Shown here: positions 54,481 through 64,000 of the stretch, one piece after another
Layout of the letters: each line of letters starts with the position of its first letter
How positions within the stretch are numbered: position 1 is the first letter of the stretch
Source of the DNA: Austropuccinia psidii
Lineage: Eukaryota > Basidiomycota > Pucciniomycetes > Pucciniales > Sphaerophragmiaceae
Direction of reading: 5' to 3'
Length of the DNA stretch: 64,000 bases
Assembly (NCBI GenBank): GCA_023105745.1
Contig: JALGQZ010000009.1
Coordinates: 33,160,409 to 33,224,408, forward strand
The notes under the pieces: generated by a model
Told to the model about the DNA's origin: nothing
Seen by the model: only the letters and a program-made list of their open reading frames with translations
Database searches by the model: none
Made by a program: the position numbers and the translations under genes

Positions 54481-54880
54481 CCAAATGTACATAAGCTGGG
54501 TTATCAGGGGTGTTTGCTAAAGCTCACCTACTAAGTCCATCAGCATTCTTATCCATATTCCCTACTTTATTGACTATAGTCATGTTTCCTCTATATTCTT
54601 GGGGGACATATTTCTGTTAGGTGTCTTCATGTTAAGAAGTCATTTCACTTCATTACAGTCTGTTATGACTTTAAAAACACTTCTCTAAAGATAATAATGT
54701 AGTTTCTAAAGTGCCCATACCAAACATGAGCACTATATCCAGCTTCTGTTGGTTTAATTTCCCTTGAGATATAACAAATTGGTCCTTCTGTAGGTTTTTC
54801 ATCTATAATTTGGACTTTATGTAGGGCTTCTCCCAATCCATCTCAACATGAATCAATGTCCAATTTGAAAGGTACATCTC
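54480..54880 (-). pseudogene. pol: B-right RNase H
   Basis: Readable blocks in shifting frames: VPFKLDIDSC-like, [36 protein letters not shown], [20 protein letters not shown]. Several stops; a short deletion removed part of the [10 protein letters not shown] block near 54610. Confidence 0.72.
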
Positions 54881-55880
54881 ATTCTGGCATGAGGAGTAAA
54901 GGTGCTTCTGTAAGAGCTTTCCTTATCTTCTCATAAGCTTTAATTCTTTCTTTTGTCATCTCAAATACTGTCTGTTGATCACAGATTCTATAGAGTGACT
55001 TGGCTAGAATTGCAAAATATTTCAGGTGTTTCCTGTAATAACTGGAAAATCCAAGAAAAGACATCATTTCTTTCTTATTCTGGGGTATTGGTTTAAGTAA
55101 TACTTCTGCTACTTTATTTTTTTCAATATCCAAACTTAAACCAGAAACAATATAATCTAGAGCTTCAAGTTCCTCAAAGCCAAAGTTGCACTTCTTGAGT
55201 GAAATTTCCATATTCACTCCTGAAACGTTTTCAAGTACTCTTGCAATTACTTCAAGGTGTAAAGACCATGAATCTGAAAATATTATTATATCATGAATAT
55301 AAATAATGAGCCATCCTTCAGATAATCCATGGAGGAAGTTGGTATTCATCATTCTTTGATAATGAGATGGTGCATTCTGAATACCAAATGGCATTCTCAG
55401 ATACTCAGAAATACCACATTGGGTGATAATTCTAAGTAATATCTTGGCTTTGGGCATCAAACCATTTTGATGAAAGCCCTTTAATGCATGCATTGATGTT
55501 ATATACTTAGCTTTAGGAAATTGGGTCAAAGTTCCTTGGATTCTAGGAATTGGATACCTATCTGCAGCTGTGTAGGTATTAAACAGTCTAAAATCTCCAA
55601 CCATCTTTGATTTGTCATTATGCCAAGAAATAATAACAGGAGTTTTCACTTCAACCTCCTCATTATGTCCTACCTTTATTAGTAAACCAAGTTGTACCAA
55701 CTCTTGGATATGTTTTTCCAAGGCTTTGCTAGCTCTGGGACTTTCTGGATAAGCTGGTCTTCTAAATACTGGAGGGTATGGTCTGTCAATATTAAGAGTA
55801 ATATCAACTTCATCTCCTTTAATATCTGAGGCAAATTCATTTTCATATGTGCACAACACATAAACAAGCTCATGCCTCAT
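54879..55880 (-). CDS. pol: B-right RT, open segment with altered catalytic motif
   Basis: 333 open codons: [76 protein letters not shown], then [21 protein letters not shown] has become YIHD, losing a metal-binding Asp. The thumb and connection follow ([49 protein letters not shown]). Inactive despite the long frame. The first Met is internal. Confidence 0.87.
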   Translation of the reverse strand: MRHELVYVLCTYENEFASDIKGDEVDITLNIDRPYPPVFRRPAYPESPRASKALEKHIQELVQLGLLIKVGHNEEVEVKTPVIISWHNDKSKMVGDFRLFNTYTAADRYPIPRIQGTLTQFPKAKYITSMHALKGFHQNGLMPKAKILLRIITQCGISEYLRMPFGIQNAPSHYQRMMNTNFLHGLSEGWLIIYIHDIIIFSDSWSLHLEVIARVLENVSGVNMEISLKKCNFGFEELEALDYIVSGLSLDIEKNKVAEVLLKPIPQNKKEMMSFLGFSSYYRKHLKYFAILAKSLYRICDQQTVFEMTKERIKAYEKIRKALTEAPLLLMPE

Positions 55881-56017
55881 TCAGGTGATAATGATGGATT
55901 CATCTGTTCTTCAATAAGTTGATCATTGAAAAATTACTCCTTATAAGTATCTTTATTTGAAGATACTATTGATATTTGTTTGGGCATATTTGAAAAATCA
56001 GATTTTTGTCTTTTATT

Positions 56018-56345
56018 TTATCCAATTGTAAAATATCTGTCCTTATGGTTATTGATGTCAATACCACAAATATTCAAATAATTATTTCCAAGAATGATCT
56101 GTTGAGATTTACAATTGTCCATTAGTACTATCTCTGTCTTCATTCTGACACTTCCTGCAGGGTGTGGAAATACAAGATTAGTGTCCGATATGCCCAAAGA
56201 GTACATATTATTACTGGCACTACTAAATTGCACACCTTCCATTGGTAATAGATGGTTTTTTTATTCCGGGTGTATGATTTGAAGGTAATATTTGCCTATA
56301 CAAGTGCAAAATGCCCCTGTGTCCAAATTAACTTTGGCTTAAACA
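56018..56345 (-). pseudogene. pol: B-right protease
   Basis: The active-site loop near 56300-56340 reads VNLDTGAFCTCIGKYYLQ with the canonical DTGA. Then GVQFSSASNNMYSLGISDTN, CKSQQIILGNNYLNICGIDI. Stops separate it from the upstream linker (56339) and from RT (55880-56018). Confidence 0.78.
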
Positions 56346-56743
56346 TCATTAATCAGAATTGATGTGATACCAGATGCTCCAGAACTGTATCCTTTTCCTC
56401 TAGCAGGTTTAGTATTACACATTCTAGCATCCTGTATATTGATTGGGCTATAGAAATATTCACTATACTGTGGCAAGTGAGTATGGACTTCAGTGACTTC
56501 AAAGAAAGCTGTAATTTTTTCAATAGGATGGTCTTCTAATGGTGTGTCTTCAGAGACCGCAGAATCTTGGTCAGATTCTTCTTTCTTTTCAGCACTCTGA
56601 ACCTCTTCAATGAATTGAACTTGATTTATTTTAGTCTTTTTGATGCAAGTGCTGGCTATATGTGAGGTGCTTCCACATTTATGACACTTCAAGACAGGTG
56701 TCTTATCTTCTCTCAAAATCTTTGGGATCATTTTGGATTCCAT
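56339..56743 (-). CDS. gag: B-right nucleocapsid and linker
   Basis: 134 open codons. The knuckle is CHKCGSTSHIASTC (CX2CX4HX4C), then an acidic linker (EEVQSAEKKEESDQDS), THLPQYSEYFYSPINIQDAR and PARGKGYSSGASGI. It ends in a TAA just before the protease loop. The knuckle is complete. Confidence 0.82.
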   Translation of the reverse strand: MESKMIPKILREDKTPVLKCHKCGSTSHIASTCIKKTKINQVQFIEEVQSAEKKEESDQDSAVSEDTPLEDHPIEKITAFFEVTEVHTHLPQYSEYFYSPINIQDARMCNTKPARGKGYSSGASGITSILINDV

Positions 56744-57620
56744 AGGGTTTCTAATCCAGGTTTTACCAATTCATGTCCTAATAATGATATGTTCCATGGC
56801 ATTAATGTATTCTTCTGTTGAACAGGGCTCTACACATCTACACTTGATAGCATGTTTGAGTTCTCCTCCACATTTCCTTAATATTTTCATATTAATCATT
56901 GAGTAATATATATTTTGGTGTAAAGCAGATAATCTTTATTTCTGTTTTGGGAACCAAGTAAGTGGTTTATCTCTTTCTGAGTTAAAAATGGCACTTTCAA
57001 AAGCATTTTCCATTGTAAGCCTCCAAGAATTATTGGCCCACTTGGTGATTATTTCAGATTTGCACAAAGACCAATCATTTTTTCCATGTTCTTGTCTCAT
57101 TTTTAATAACATTTATTTGAAGTTCTGGTAAACAAAGAGTGCAATTTACCCACTATAATTTCATCATGTATATGAAAATCTTCTTGAAACATATCAATTG
57201 TTTTGATGAACTCAATATGGTTATATTCACTTTTGCCAGAGAATGTTGGCCATTTTTCTAATTTGGGAATATCTTTTTCAGATATTGCATTTTCTCCTAG
57301 AAAAGGGGTCAAAATTCCTTTCACAAAAAGTTTCTCTTCAGTCAAAGTTGTGGAATATCTTCATCATTCTTATTAATTTGTTCCAAATGTGTGATTATTT
57401 CATCCTTTTATTTCTGCCTTTCACTGTCACTTCTTGCCAAACATGTGGCAAAAAGGATTGGTATTATTAACTATTTCTAAAACATGTTTTTTTCAGAATT
57501 CTAAGTTGGTCATTAATGTTTGCAATGGAAAGATCTTCCATTTCATCATCTTAGAATTGATATTTACTCTCAATTCTGTCACATGTATTGAAAATTAAAT
57601 CAGATCTGGCAGTTGTTAAT
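56744..57620 (-). pseudogene. gag: B-right gag-2 and capsid
   Basis: 57103-57345 is open: ENAISEKDIPKLEKWPTFSG, EYNHIEFIKTIDMFQEDFHI, KLHSLFTRTSNKCY. The capsid end continues in broken frames (NDWSLCKSEIITKWANNSW, KCGGELKHAIKCRC). Upstream 57350-57700 has coiled-coil remnants with stops. Confidence 0.75.
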
Positions 57621-57699
57621 TTATGCCAATCAGCAGAAGGTATGTCATTATTTTTCAGTTCATTGATATCTGATGTTATTTTATTTAATTTTTCATCAA

Positions 57700-58746
57700 A
57701 TTTACCAAGCTCTACATCAATACAAGATTTAAAAAAATTATTTCATCTATTCTTTGCATGTAAAAGTCCTTTTCATCCTCTACTGCTCTTTGGCTGAAAA
57801 TTCCGTAAGAGTTCTGGCCATATTGAAAACACTGTCCACTGCTGAGGGTTCCAATTCGGGTATCCTGTACCTTGTGGGTAAGGTTTGTGCCAATTGCCTT
57901 TTCCCTGATGGCTCTTGGGACCTTTCTTCTTTTTCTGAGGTCCTTTGGTCTTTTTTTAGACATTTACGGAGCTGGTTTGGAGCTGGTAGACGCCACTGGG
58001 CCTTCTTTCTCCAAATCTGGGGTCATTCCCAGCTTATTCTTCTGGTCTATGGATAAAAGAATTTGGTTATTCAACCAATTCTTTATTTTTTTGACCTTGT
58101 CTTTTCAAGACAATGGGCTCTACCCTCCTAAGAGTTCTATGGTCTTCTCCTGACCCAGAAAGCTCTTGATGTGTAAGTGGGAGTTCATGGCTCCCTTCAA
58201 AAGGCTTGGGAATATTTCCCACTCCTCTTTCTTGGCTGCTCTGTACCAGGTTTTGTACTGGGACTGATATATTTCTATGTCTGACACTTGGAACTTACTC
58301 ATCCCTTAAAATATTACTTTGAATGAGTTCAGGCTCAGAGTTCACATCAAAGCTGTTGGGTACAGACGTTTTGGAATGGGGGCCACTCTGGCATTCTCTA
58401 GATATGTCTTTCTTGAGGAAGACTTGCCAGATATGGCCCTGGTCTTGCCTCTTCCTTTTCCAGATCCATCTGGTTGTACTGAATAGTGGCTTCCATTTCT
58501 GGTATGCACCATCTTCATGTTAATTCAAGAGAAAATAAAGAATAAAGACAGAAAGCACACACCTTTTGGTGGTTGTTTGGTTTGTTCTTCTCTAAATAAA
58601 GTGCCCCTTGTAGCAATTTTCACTTCAATGCTGTCTTCAGATTCTAGACTAGTAATATATCTCTTACTGAGCTTATTACCAGTTGCACTATACTTGATTA
58701 AAGACACCAGAGAGAAAAAATTGATAAAAGAAAAATTATTTTTCAT
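57700..58746 (-). pseudogene. gag: B-right gag-1 with leader exon and 64-nt intron
   Basis: The leader exon 58563-58746 starts at an ATG and ends EVKIATRGTLFREEQTKQPP; the unspliced frame stops at 58525. Intron 58499-58562 (GTGTGT...ACCAG, 64 nt) splices in phase 1 to a frame with YNQMDLEKEEARPGP. The body (58120-58302) has YKTWYRAAKKEEWEIFPSLL and IKSFLGQEKTIELLGG. The C-terminus (about 57790-57870) has DSVFNMARTLTEFSAKEQ followed by a stop. ATG 58510-58512 in the intron opens TRNGSHYSVQPDGSGKGRG. Shifts near 58320 break it. Confidence 0.68.
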
Positions 58747-58779
58747 AATTTTAAAATATTTTTATTATTTTTTATAAGG

Positions 58780-59076
58780 TTTCAATTTTTAATATTAAAA
58801 AAATATGATTTGGTTTAAAGAAAAAAAAATCAAAATTTAAGATTTTTATTTAAAATTAGTTCAGAGTAACTCAAAGAATAATTTTATACGTTTTTGGATG
58901 TGAAAAGCCACATGTAAAAACAGTATAAATTTAAACCAAATTCCTCAATAAAAAAGATTTTCAAGACAATTTCAAATACAAAAATAAATTTAACTTCAAA
59001 TTGAAAGAGAGGAGTTATTAAATTAATATATTCTAGCGCTTAAAAATATATTAATTAAGGGTTCAAGGCTCAAAAA
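58780..59076 (-). other. B-right untranslated leader, no gene
   Basis: A/T-rich, about 300 nt between leader exon and PBS. I see no open frame or structured repeat in it. Confidence 0.6.
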
Positions 59077-59092
59077 CACAGCAAGGCTCCCA
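59077..59092 (-). promoter_or_regulatory. Primer-binding site of B-right
   Basis: On minus TGGGAGCCTTGCTGTG, 2 nt from the LTR. It is a decayed version of TGGGGGCCYRGCCGTG. Confidence 0.65.
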
Positions 59093-59094
59093 AA

Positions 59095-60997
59095 TGTAAG
59101 AAGTGTCTATGAAATGGTTGATAATATTTCTATTAATCAAGGATAATATGACTGTTTTTATGGAATTCAATAATAAAATTATTATAAACACAATTTAAGT
59201 AATTAATCAATTAATTCTTTCTTTCACTTGCTATACAATACTAGTGAACATAACAGTAAGCAGTAATTGTCTACAAGAATCAATTACATGAAGTATTTAA
59301 ATGATGAAACTTCTTTATTAAAATAATGAAAATATTTTAATATATAATCATCTTCTACAAGAATAATTATAAATATGCTTCTTGAAGGAAACAAGTACTA
59401 GAGAAAGCCTTTAAGAGCTAATCTAAAACCACTCACTAATATTCAATGAACCTTGGAAAGAATATGGTAGAGATTGGACAGATAAATTGTGGATTTATGG
59501 AATCAAAATTTATTTATAACATTATTACAGAAATATATTGTTGATTTCTATTATTTCATGTCTTTATGATTTATTTTGAAAGGATAAAACACTTAAGAAA
59601 AGTTTTAACTAATACTTACTTGTTGGTAACAAAGATATAATTGGATAATTAGATAATCTGGGAAAAACAGCAAGAGGAGGCCGCTTTTAAGGAAAAGAAA
59701 GCCCACAGAGGTGTGCCATGAAGCAAACTGAAAACCAAGTGAGTGAGAAAACAACAATCCTACTTTGATTATTGATTTCATCATTTGTTGTCATGTACAA
59801 TTGTCATAATTATTTAATTAATGCTTTTACGTGACTACCAACCCATTTATGGTTAAGAATAAAAGGAGTAACAACTTTAAATCTTATTTTATTTCAAAAT
59901 AAACATTAATTTCTGAAATATATCAACGTTATTGGAAATTTCATAGGCTGTATTTTCTGTGAATTTTTGAAGATTCAGTATTTCACATGGAATCATTGAG
60001 AATGGACTGTAGGTAAAACTTTCAATTTTACTTATGAAACAATAATTGTTTTTGGTTTCTTTAGCTTCATACCATTCTCCATTTTTACTAGAGAGTTTCA
60101 GAAATATGCATTAAGAATTGTATTTTTAATGAGTTTTTTAAGTTTTTACCTCATTTCTATGTAGAATTGCAAATATCACAGTATGGCAAGTTGCTATGGG
60201 GTAAAACAATGGATACTAGTCCAAAAATTCTTTTAATTACTCTTTTAAGGTTTATCCATGTAAAATAATTAATAATATACATGGTTACAGCAGTATAGGT
60301 TTCTCTTTACCTCTTTGGAAGGTCAAAATAGTAGCTTATTTGCAATTTTCTTATGATTTAATGTGATCTTAACTTGGTAGCTATTTTACCAAAAGTTTTG
60401 AGTATACTAATCAAGCCATGATCAGCAATTGATAAAAGCTTTAGAGATATCCACACCTCAGAAATCCCAGAATTTGGGTAACCTGGCTCTCTTTGATGTC
60501 TTTTGTCCCCCTCAGCTATTTTCATGTCAAAAATAGAAATTAAGGCTTCAAGACTGATATCCACTATGGGTGTATCAAAGCTGTATGTAAGAATACCATA
60601 ATATTAAGTGCGGCAAACATGCATAACACTATTCTTAGTGTATATGTAACATGGGATTTCTCACATTCCTATTATTTTGTCATGAAATTGAGAAAAACAA
60701 ACACTTTCACAATTCTTGTATGTGGTATTGAATTATTTTCCATATTACACCCTCATAGAGTTAATTTAAGCTTATTAGCTCTATGGAGCTACCCTAGGTG
60801 AATTTTTTGTGTAAAATCCAAATCTGGCCTTAAGTTCATGGATTTACCTACTCACAAAAAAGGCTATTAATCTTTTCTGAAATCAAAAATGATTAATTTT
60901 GAATATATGCATGACTTATGAGTTATGCATAGTTCATAATTTATTTCAAGATAATTTTGGCCTATTTGGGTATATAAAATATACATCAAGGCTCACA
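59095..60997 (-). repeat. 5' LTR of B-right (1903 bp)
   Basis: TGTAAGAAGTGTCTATG to CATCAAGGCTCACA on plus. It aligns along its length with the three solo B LTRs. A 60-codon plus-strand frame (60619-60801) resembles those in the other B LTRs and is antisense to the element; not called as a gene. Confidence 0.92.
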
Positions 60998-61002
60998 AGA
61001 AG

Positions 61003-61960
61003 GATTGAAGTTTGGAAGGATAGGAGAAGTGGTGAAATCTTCTTTGAGTAATGAAGAATTACTAAGAGCTTCCTCATTAAAGGTGAAATTAGTATATTTT
61101 TTGAGAAGAGAAGTGAAATAAATGATTTTTTTAGAGTAATATTCACTTTGAAAAATAGAAATTGGAAAAGACAAGGAAAGATTGAAGAACCTTGATGTTC
61201 TTGGGCTGTGGCCAATTGAGGCTGTGCTAAATGTTTGAAGAATCCCTCTTTAGGAAATTACTTGAAGCAATGTAGCCAAGTATTCCACACTTGATAAATA
61301 AAATACACACTTGTAGTCTTTAGAATACAAATTATTTCATCTCAGTATTTGGAGAATAGAGGCCACAGGTTTGACATTTTCCCTATCAGAAATTGAGAAA
61401 ACAATAATATTATCTAAATAAACTACTACAAAGACATCCAAAGAATCTTCCAAGATATCTTTCACAAGATTTCGGAACAAAGAAGGACTATTCTTTGGGC
61501 CAAATAGCATAATCAAAGACTCATAACTAACATATTTGGTTCTGAAGGGAGTTGAATTGTCATCCCCCTCTTTAAATCTCAGTAGATTCTAAGCACCATG
61601 CAGGTCTATATTTGAGAAGTTAGAGAAAATTTTAAATAAAGTAAGAAGCTGTTTCATTGGAAGAACAGGATACTTGTTCTTCCTAGTAATAGCATTTAGC
61701 TTGTGGTAGTCAACACACAAGCAAAGTCCACCATCCTTCTTCTTAAAAAAAGAAAAGGTTCTCATGTTTATGAGGAGCTTTTTCTGATGAAACCTTTCTC
61801 CAAATTCTCTATAATGTAGGCCTGTAGTGTTTCCAACTCATTATTTGATAAACGGTAGATAACAGCAATTGGAGGAAGAGATACCTAAAATTCAATATGA
61901 TGATCGCGGGCATGGTTTGGAGGACATTTCTCTGGCTTAAACTTGGAAAATACATCCAAA
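61003..61960 (-). pseudogene. pol: D-right RT
   Basis: Readable blocks: ENLEKGFIRKSSS, KDGGLCLCVDYHKLNAITRK, NKYPVLPMKQLL, FRTKYVSYESLIMLFGPKNS, VVVYLDNIIVFS (catalytic YLDD changed to YLDN, 61409-61420), SSVEYLATLLQV and, at the end, LLKEDFTTSPILPNFNPS, where B-right inserted. Several stops. These blocks are typical of Ty3/gypsy RTs of fungi. Confidence 0.82.
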
Positions 61961-62166
61961 TAATGGCTATAAGCAGGAAGGACTACCTTCAGAACAGTTT
62001 CAATTTCTTATGGCTTTTCCTCCTCATCCCACCGCTGCTCTAGGGATTCATGAAAGGACAAAGGAGGAAGGCCCATATCCCCATCAAAGAGATGAAGTAG
62101 AAAAATAGAAACCTCTTCTCTAGGATCTTTTATCTCTTTGAAGACTTCATCTCTTGATGTAATTAA
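61961..62166 (-). pseudogene. pol: D-right protease-RT linker
   Basis: Includes LPAYSHYLDVFSKFKPEKCP and DHHIEF, the usual lead-in to RT in Ty3/gypsy elements, interrupted by a stop. Confidence 0.7.
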
Positions 62167-62850
62167 CTACTGAGAGGGAATGATAGGAGGAATATTGATA
62201 GAAGAAGGAATGGAAGTTGTCTCAATTTCACCAAATAGAGAAACACTTTTTACAGAAGTGGCAGAGTTGTCACTAAAATAAGGTGTAATACAATTAGAGC
62301 CCTTCGGACTGGGGTCATAGCTGATAAATCTATTTCTCAAATAAATTACAGGTGTAAACTGGTAGAGGAAATAATAGCCCAATATGAGCTCTTCTCCATT
62401 GGGGGAATATATGATAGAAAGGTCCCATTTAAAGCTTGGGAAAGAAGGCAAGTAAACAACCCACTTGGTATAATGGGTTATTAACAAGAAAGTGGAGTCA
62501 CTTGAATTCAAAATTAAAATAGGAATCTTTTCAGGGAGCTCTGAAATATTAAATGAGTACTTGAGCACACAGTTCATTGCAATAAAAGATTTTTTAGCAC
62601 CAAAATCAATGAGGATAATATAGAACTTATCAGAGAGAAGTGAAAATAAAAATTTACAGATTTTTTGACACTAGTATTCAAAATTCACAGTTGTGCTTTT
62701 GAAGGGAATAAGTGAGAACCATTTAACACATCATGAATACTGCTCAAAATTTCCCCGTCTGCTGGGGAAGCCTCTTGATGACCCAGGCCTATTTTGAGGC
62801 CTCTTAAAGCATTTTTTCCTTTGGTGCTTTCCACCGCAACAAGTGGATAA
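62167..62850 (-). pseudogene. pol: D-right knuckle and protease
   Basis: The open part 62167-62577 has LILNSSDSTFLLI and EELILGYYFLYQFTPVIYLR, matching the end of Ty3/gypsy proteases before RT. Upstream, IILIDFGAKKSFIA stands where the catalytic DSGA loop is expected (Asp-Phe-Gly-Ala). Near 62808-62845 the sequence CCGGKHQRKKC looks like a degraded CCHC knuckle. Stops separate the parts. Confidence 0.7.
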
Positions 62851-63290
62851 AGATTATTTAATACTCCTCTCCTCTTCAAAACAAACTAATCTGTTGGCCC
62901 TATTGAATATATCAGCATGAGGCTTGTCCTTAGAAACTTGAAAATTATTCCCCTTCTCATTCTTCTGGTAAGGAGTTTTGAGAAGGCCTGAAAGTATTGG
63001 ATACAGTGACTGGAGGCTTCTTTTCTTTTTTTAAAACCCTTTTCCTTTCCCCATGGTACCTTTTATCTACCTTAAAAGTAATATCCATGGGTTCTTGAAG
63101 GCTATTGAAATTCCCAGTGTGGGAAGCCAATCAGGCCAATGAGCTTGAAGCCAAACCTGTTTTACACACATGAGTGTAAGCTCTTTCTCCTAAATCCCCA
63201 ATTCTTAAAATTAAGCCTCTGAAATTGGCTATGTACAAGGAAACATAACCAGCTTAGTTCATGTTCAGATTTTCCACCTCAATAAAAATC
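62851..63290 (-). other. Degraded gag region of D-right
   Basis: By position this must hold the gag of D-right. On minus I can read only short fragments in different frames, with basic stretches (KKEKKPPVTVSNTF), and no domain I can name. Confidence 0.4.
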
Positions 63291-63620
63291 TCACAGTAAA
63301 ATCAATTTGGAAAATTCCTGAGGAATGAAAATTACAGAGTCAAAATCTTATGAATAAATAAATTCCTTGAAGAACTCCAAATAAATTCCAAACAATAATC
63401 AAGTAAATTTAGAATAAAATTTCAACTTTGTCTTGACGAATTCAGTTAATCAGTCAATATTTTCAGAAACAAATTAAATATCTTGAGGAATAAAAGTAAA
63501 ATCAATCAGTTATCTTGAGAAATACAAATCAATGTCAATCAATTAAGTCAGAATCCTGAAGAAATAAATCAATTTTCCTGATGAGCCCCAATCACAAATC
63601 AAACAATCAATTAAAACCAG
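63290..63620. repeat. A/T-rich degenerate repeat in D-right leader
   Basis: Variants of aatcaatcaa with recurring TCTTGA and CTTGAGGAA, the counterpart of 1-560. The following 63621-63858 is unstructured A-rich leader. Confidence 0.65.
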
Positions 63621-63858
63621 AAATTAAGAACAAAAGAATTAATTTTGATTTAGAATTAAGAATAGAGTGAAATTGTTATGAATGATTAAAACTGTGAAAG
63701 AAGTAATTTTTCGTATTAATAAAATGAGTGAGATGAAAATTGATGAGAAAGAATAATAAATCATGAAAATCATAAAAATGATAAATAGATAATAATTGAT
63801 TAATTAGTGAATTATTTAATGAAAAAGGGAGGAAAGAATTATGAGTTAATTAATACAA

Positions 63859-64000
63859 TGTGACAGGGGCTAGTCTAAGTGAAGGTCCTGGAACTCAGTA
63901 AATTTTCACTCACTTTCAGAGGTCTCAGAATTGTTAAGAGGAAAAGCCTAAGTAGTGTAAATGAAATAAGATTGATAACAAGAAATATATAAGAAAGCAG
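63859..64000 (-). repeat. Start of D-right LTR (runs off the window)
   Basis: TGTGACAGGGGCTAG follows the leader motif agttaattaatacaa. It has the same opening as 789 and 47551 (TGTCACAGGGGCT) and diverges after about 15 nt, so it is a related subfamily. Confidence 0.75.

Larger units (their letters stand above)
52753..60997 (-). mobile_element. B-right: family-B element
   Basis: PPT (52753-52765), pol, gag and PBS on minus, then 5' LTR 59095-60997. Right flank 60998 onwards is the pol of D-right; agaag (60998-61002) would be the TSD. The left LTR is the hybrid 51554-52752. The coding region has many stops and shifts. Confidence 0.82.
60998..64000 (-). mobile_element. D-right: partial Ty3/gypsy element
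   Basis: The 5' LTR starts at 63859 and leaves the window. Internal leader 63290-63858, degraded gag, knuckle and protease (62167-62850) and RT (61003-61960) follow on minus. B-right cuts it at 60997, in the RT-RNase H connection. It is a second lineage, distinct from A-C in pol sequence and PBS. Confidence 0.8.

Noticed and set aside
61003..62850. Host protein-coding gene at the right end
   Set aside because: The order knuckle, protease, RT and the motifs LILGYYFLYQF-like, CVDYHKLNA and YLDN identify a Ty3/gypsy pol remnant.

Overview
ORGANISM. The window is AT-rich eukaryotic DNA made almost wholly of LTR retrotransposons of the Ty3/gypsy order. CpG is rare, splice-like introns are short (64-84 nt), and the pol proteins end in chromodomain-like tails. 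This suggests a fungus with a large repeat-swollen genome. From memory, the pol proteins resemble those of rust fungi (Pucciniales, for example Austropuccinia psidii); no search was run. I found no host gene, tRNA or rRNA gene. LAYOUT. Target-site duplications (TSDs), LTR ends, primer-binding sites (PBS) and interrupted reading frames resolve the window into insertions inside insertions. D-right (60998-64000, minus) was entered by a B-family element (B-right, 52753-60997, minus), which joins a second one (B-left, 49467-51553, minus) through a hybrid LTR (51554-52752). B-left gag was entered by B-plus (38164-49466, plus). The gag intron of B-plus was entered by A-outer (gag 2305-3872; its 5' LTR is now split into 3873-4562 and 37085-38163, minus). 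That LTR was entered by A-mid (4563-37079, minus). The 3' LTR of A-mid was entered by element C (6222-24880, minus). The gag of C was entered by A-inner (12679-21190, plus). This makes seven levels. D-left (1-2304, minus) sits in the gag of A-outer. Three solo B LTRs (30104-32009, 33074-34994, 43367-45290) and one solo D LTR (47551-49073) are further insertions. HOW THE GENES WORK. Families A, B and C share one plan: LTR, a TGGGGGCC-type PBS, a leader open frame, a short phase-1 intron, gag-1, gag-2 (capsid plus CCHC knuckle), protease, reverse transcriptase (RT), RNase H, integrase with chromodomain-like tail, a purine tract, and LTR. An ATG sits at the 3' end of the intron in every copy where that end is visible. 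In C and A-mid the frame opened by this ATG stays open across gag-1 and runs directly into the gag-2/pol frame. Splicing joins the leader to gag-1 instead. Intron retention could therefore choose between a Gag-1 product and a Gag-2-Pol product. This is the most unusual feature I see. D elements lack the TGG-type PBS; their leader is perfectly complementary over 15 nt to a segment inside their LTR, as expected for self-primed reverse transcription. STATE. No element looks fully functional. C is best preserved (three in-frame stops in gag-pol, LTRs about 2 percent different by eye over the first 540 nt). A-inner has six in-frame stops and a deletion of most of integrase. Outer elements are more decayed, with damaged RT catalytic motifs, in line with the order of insertion.
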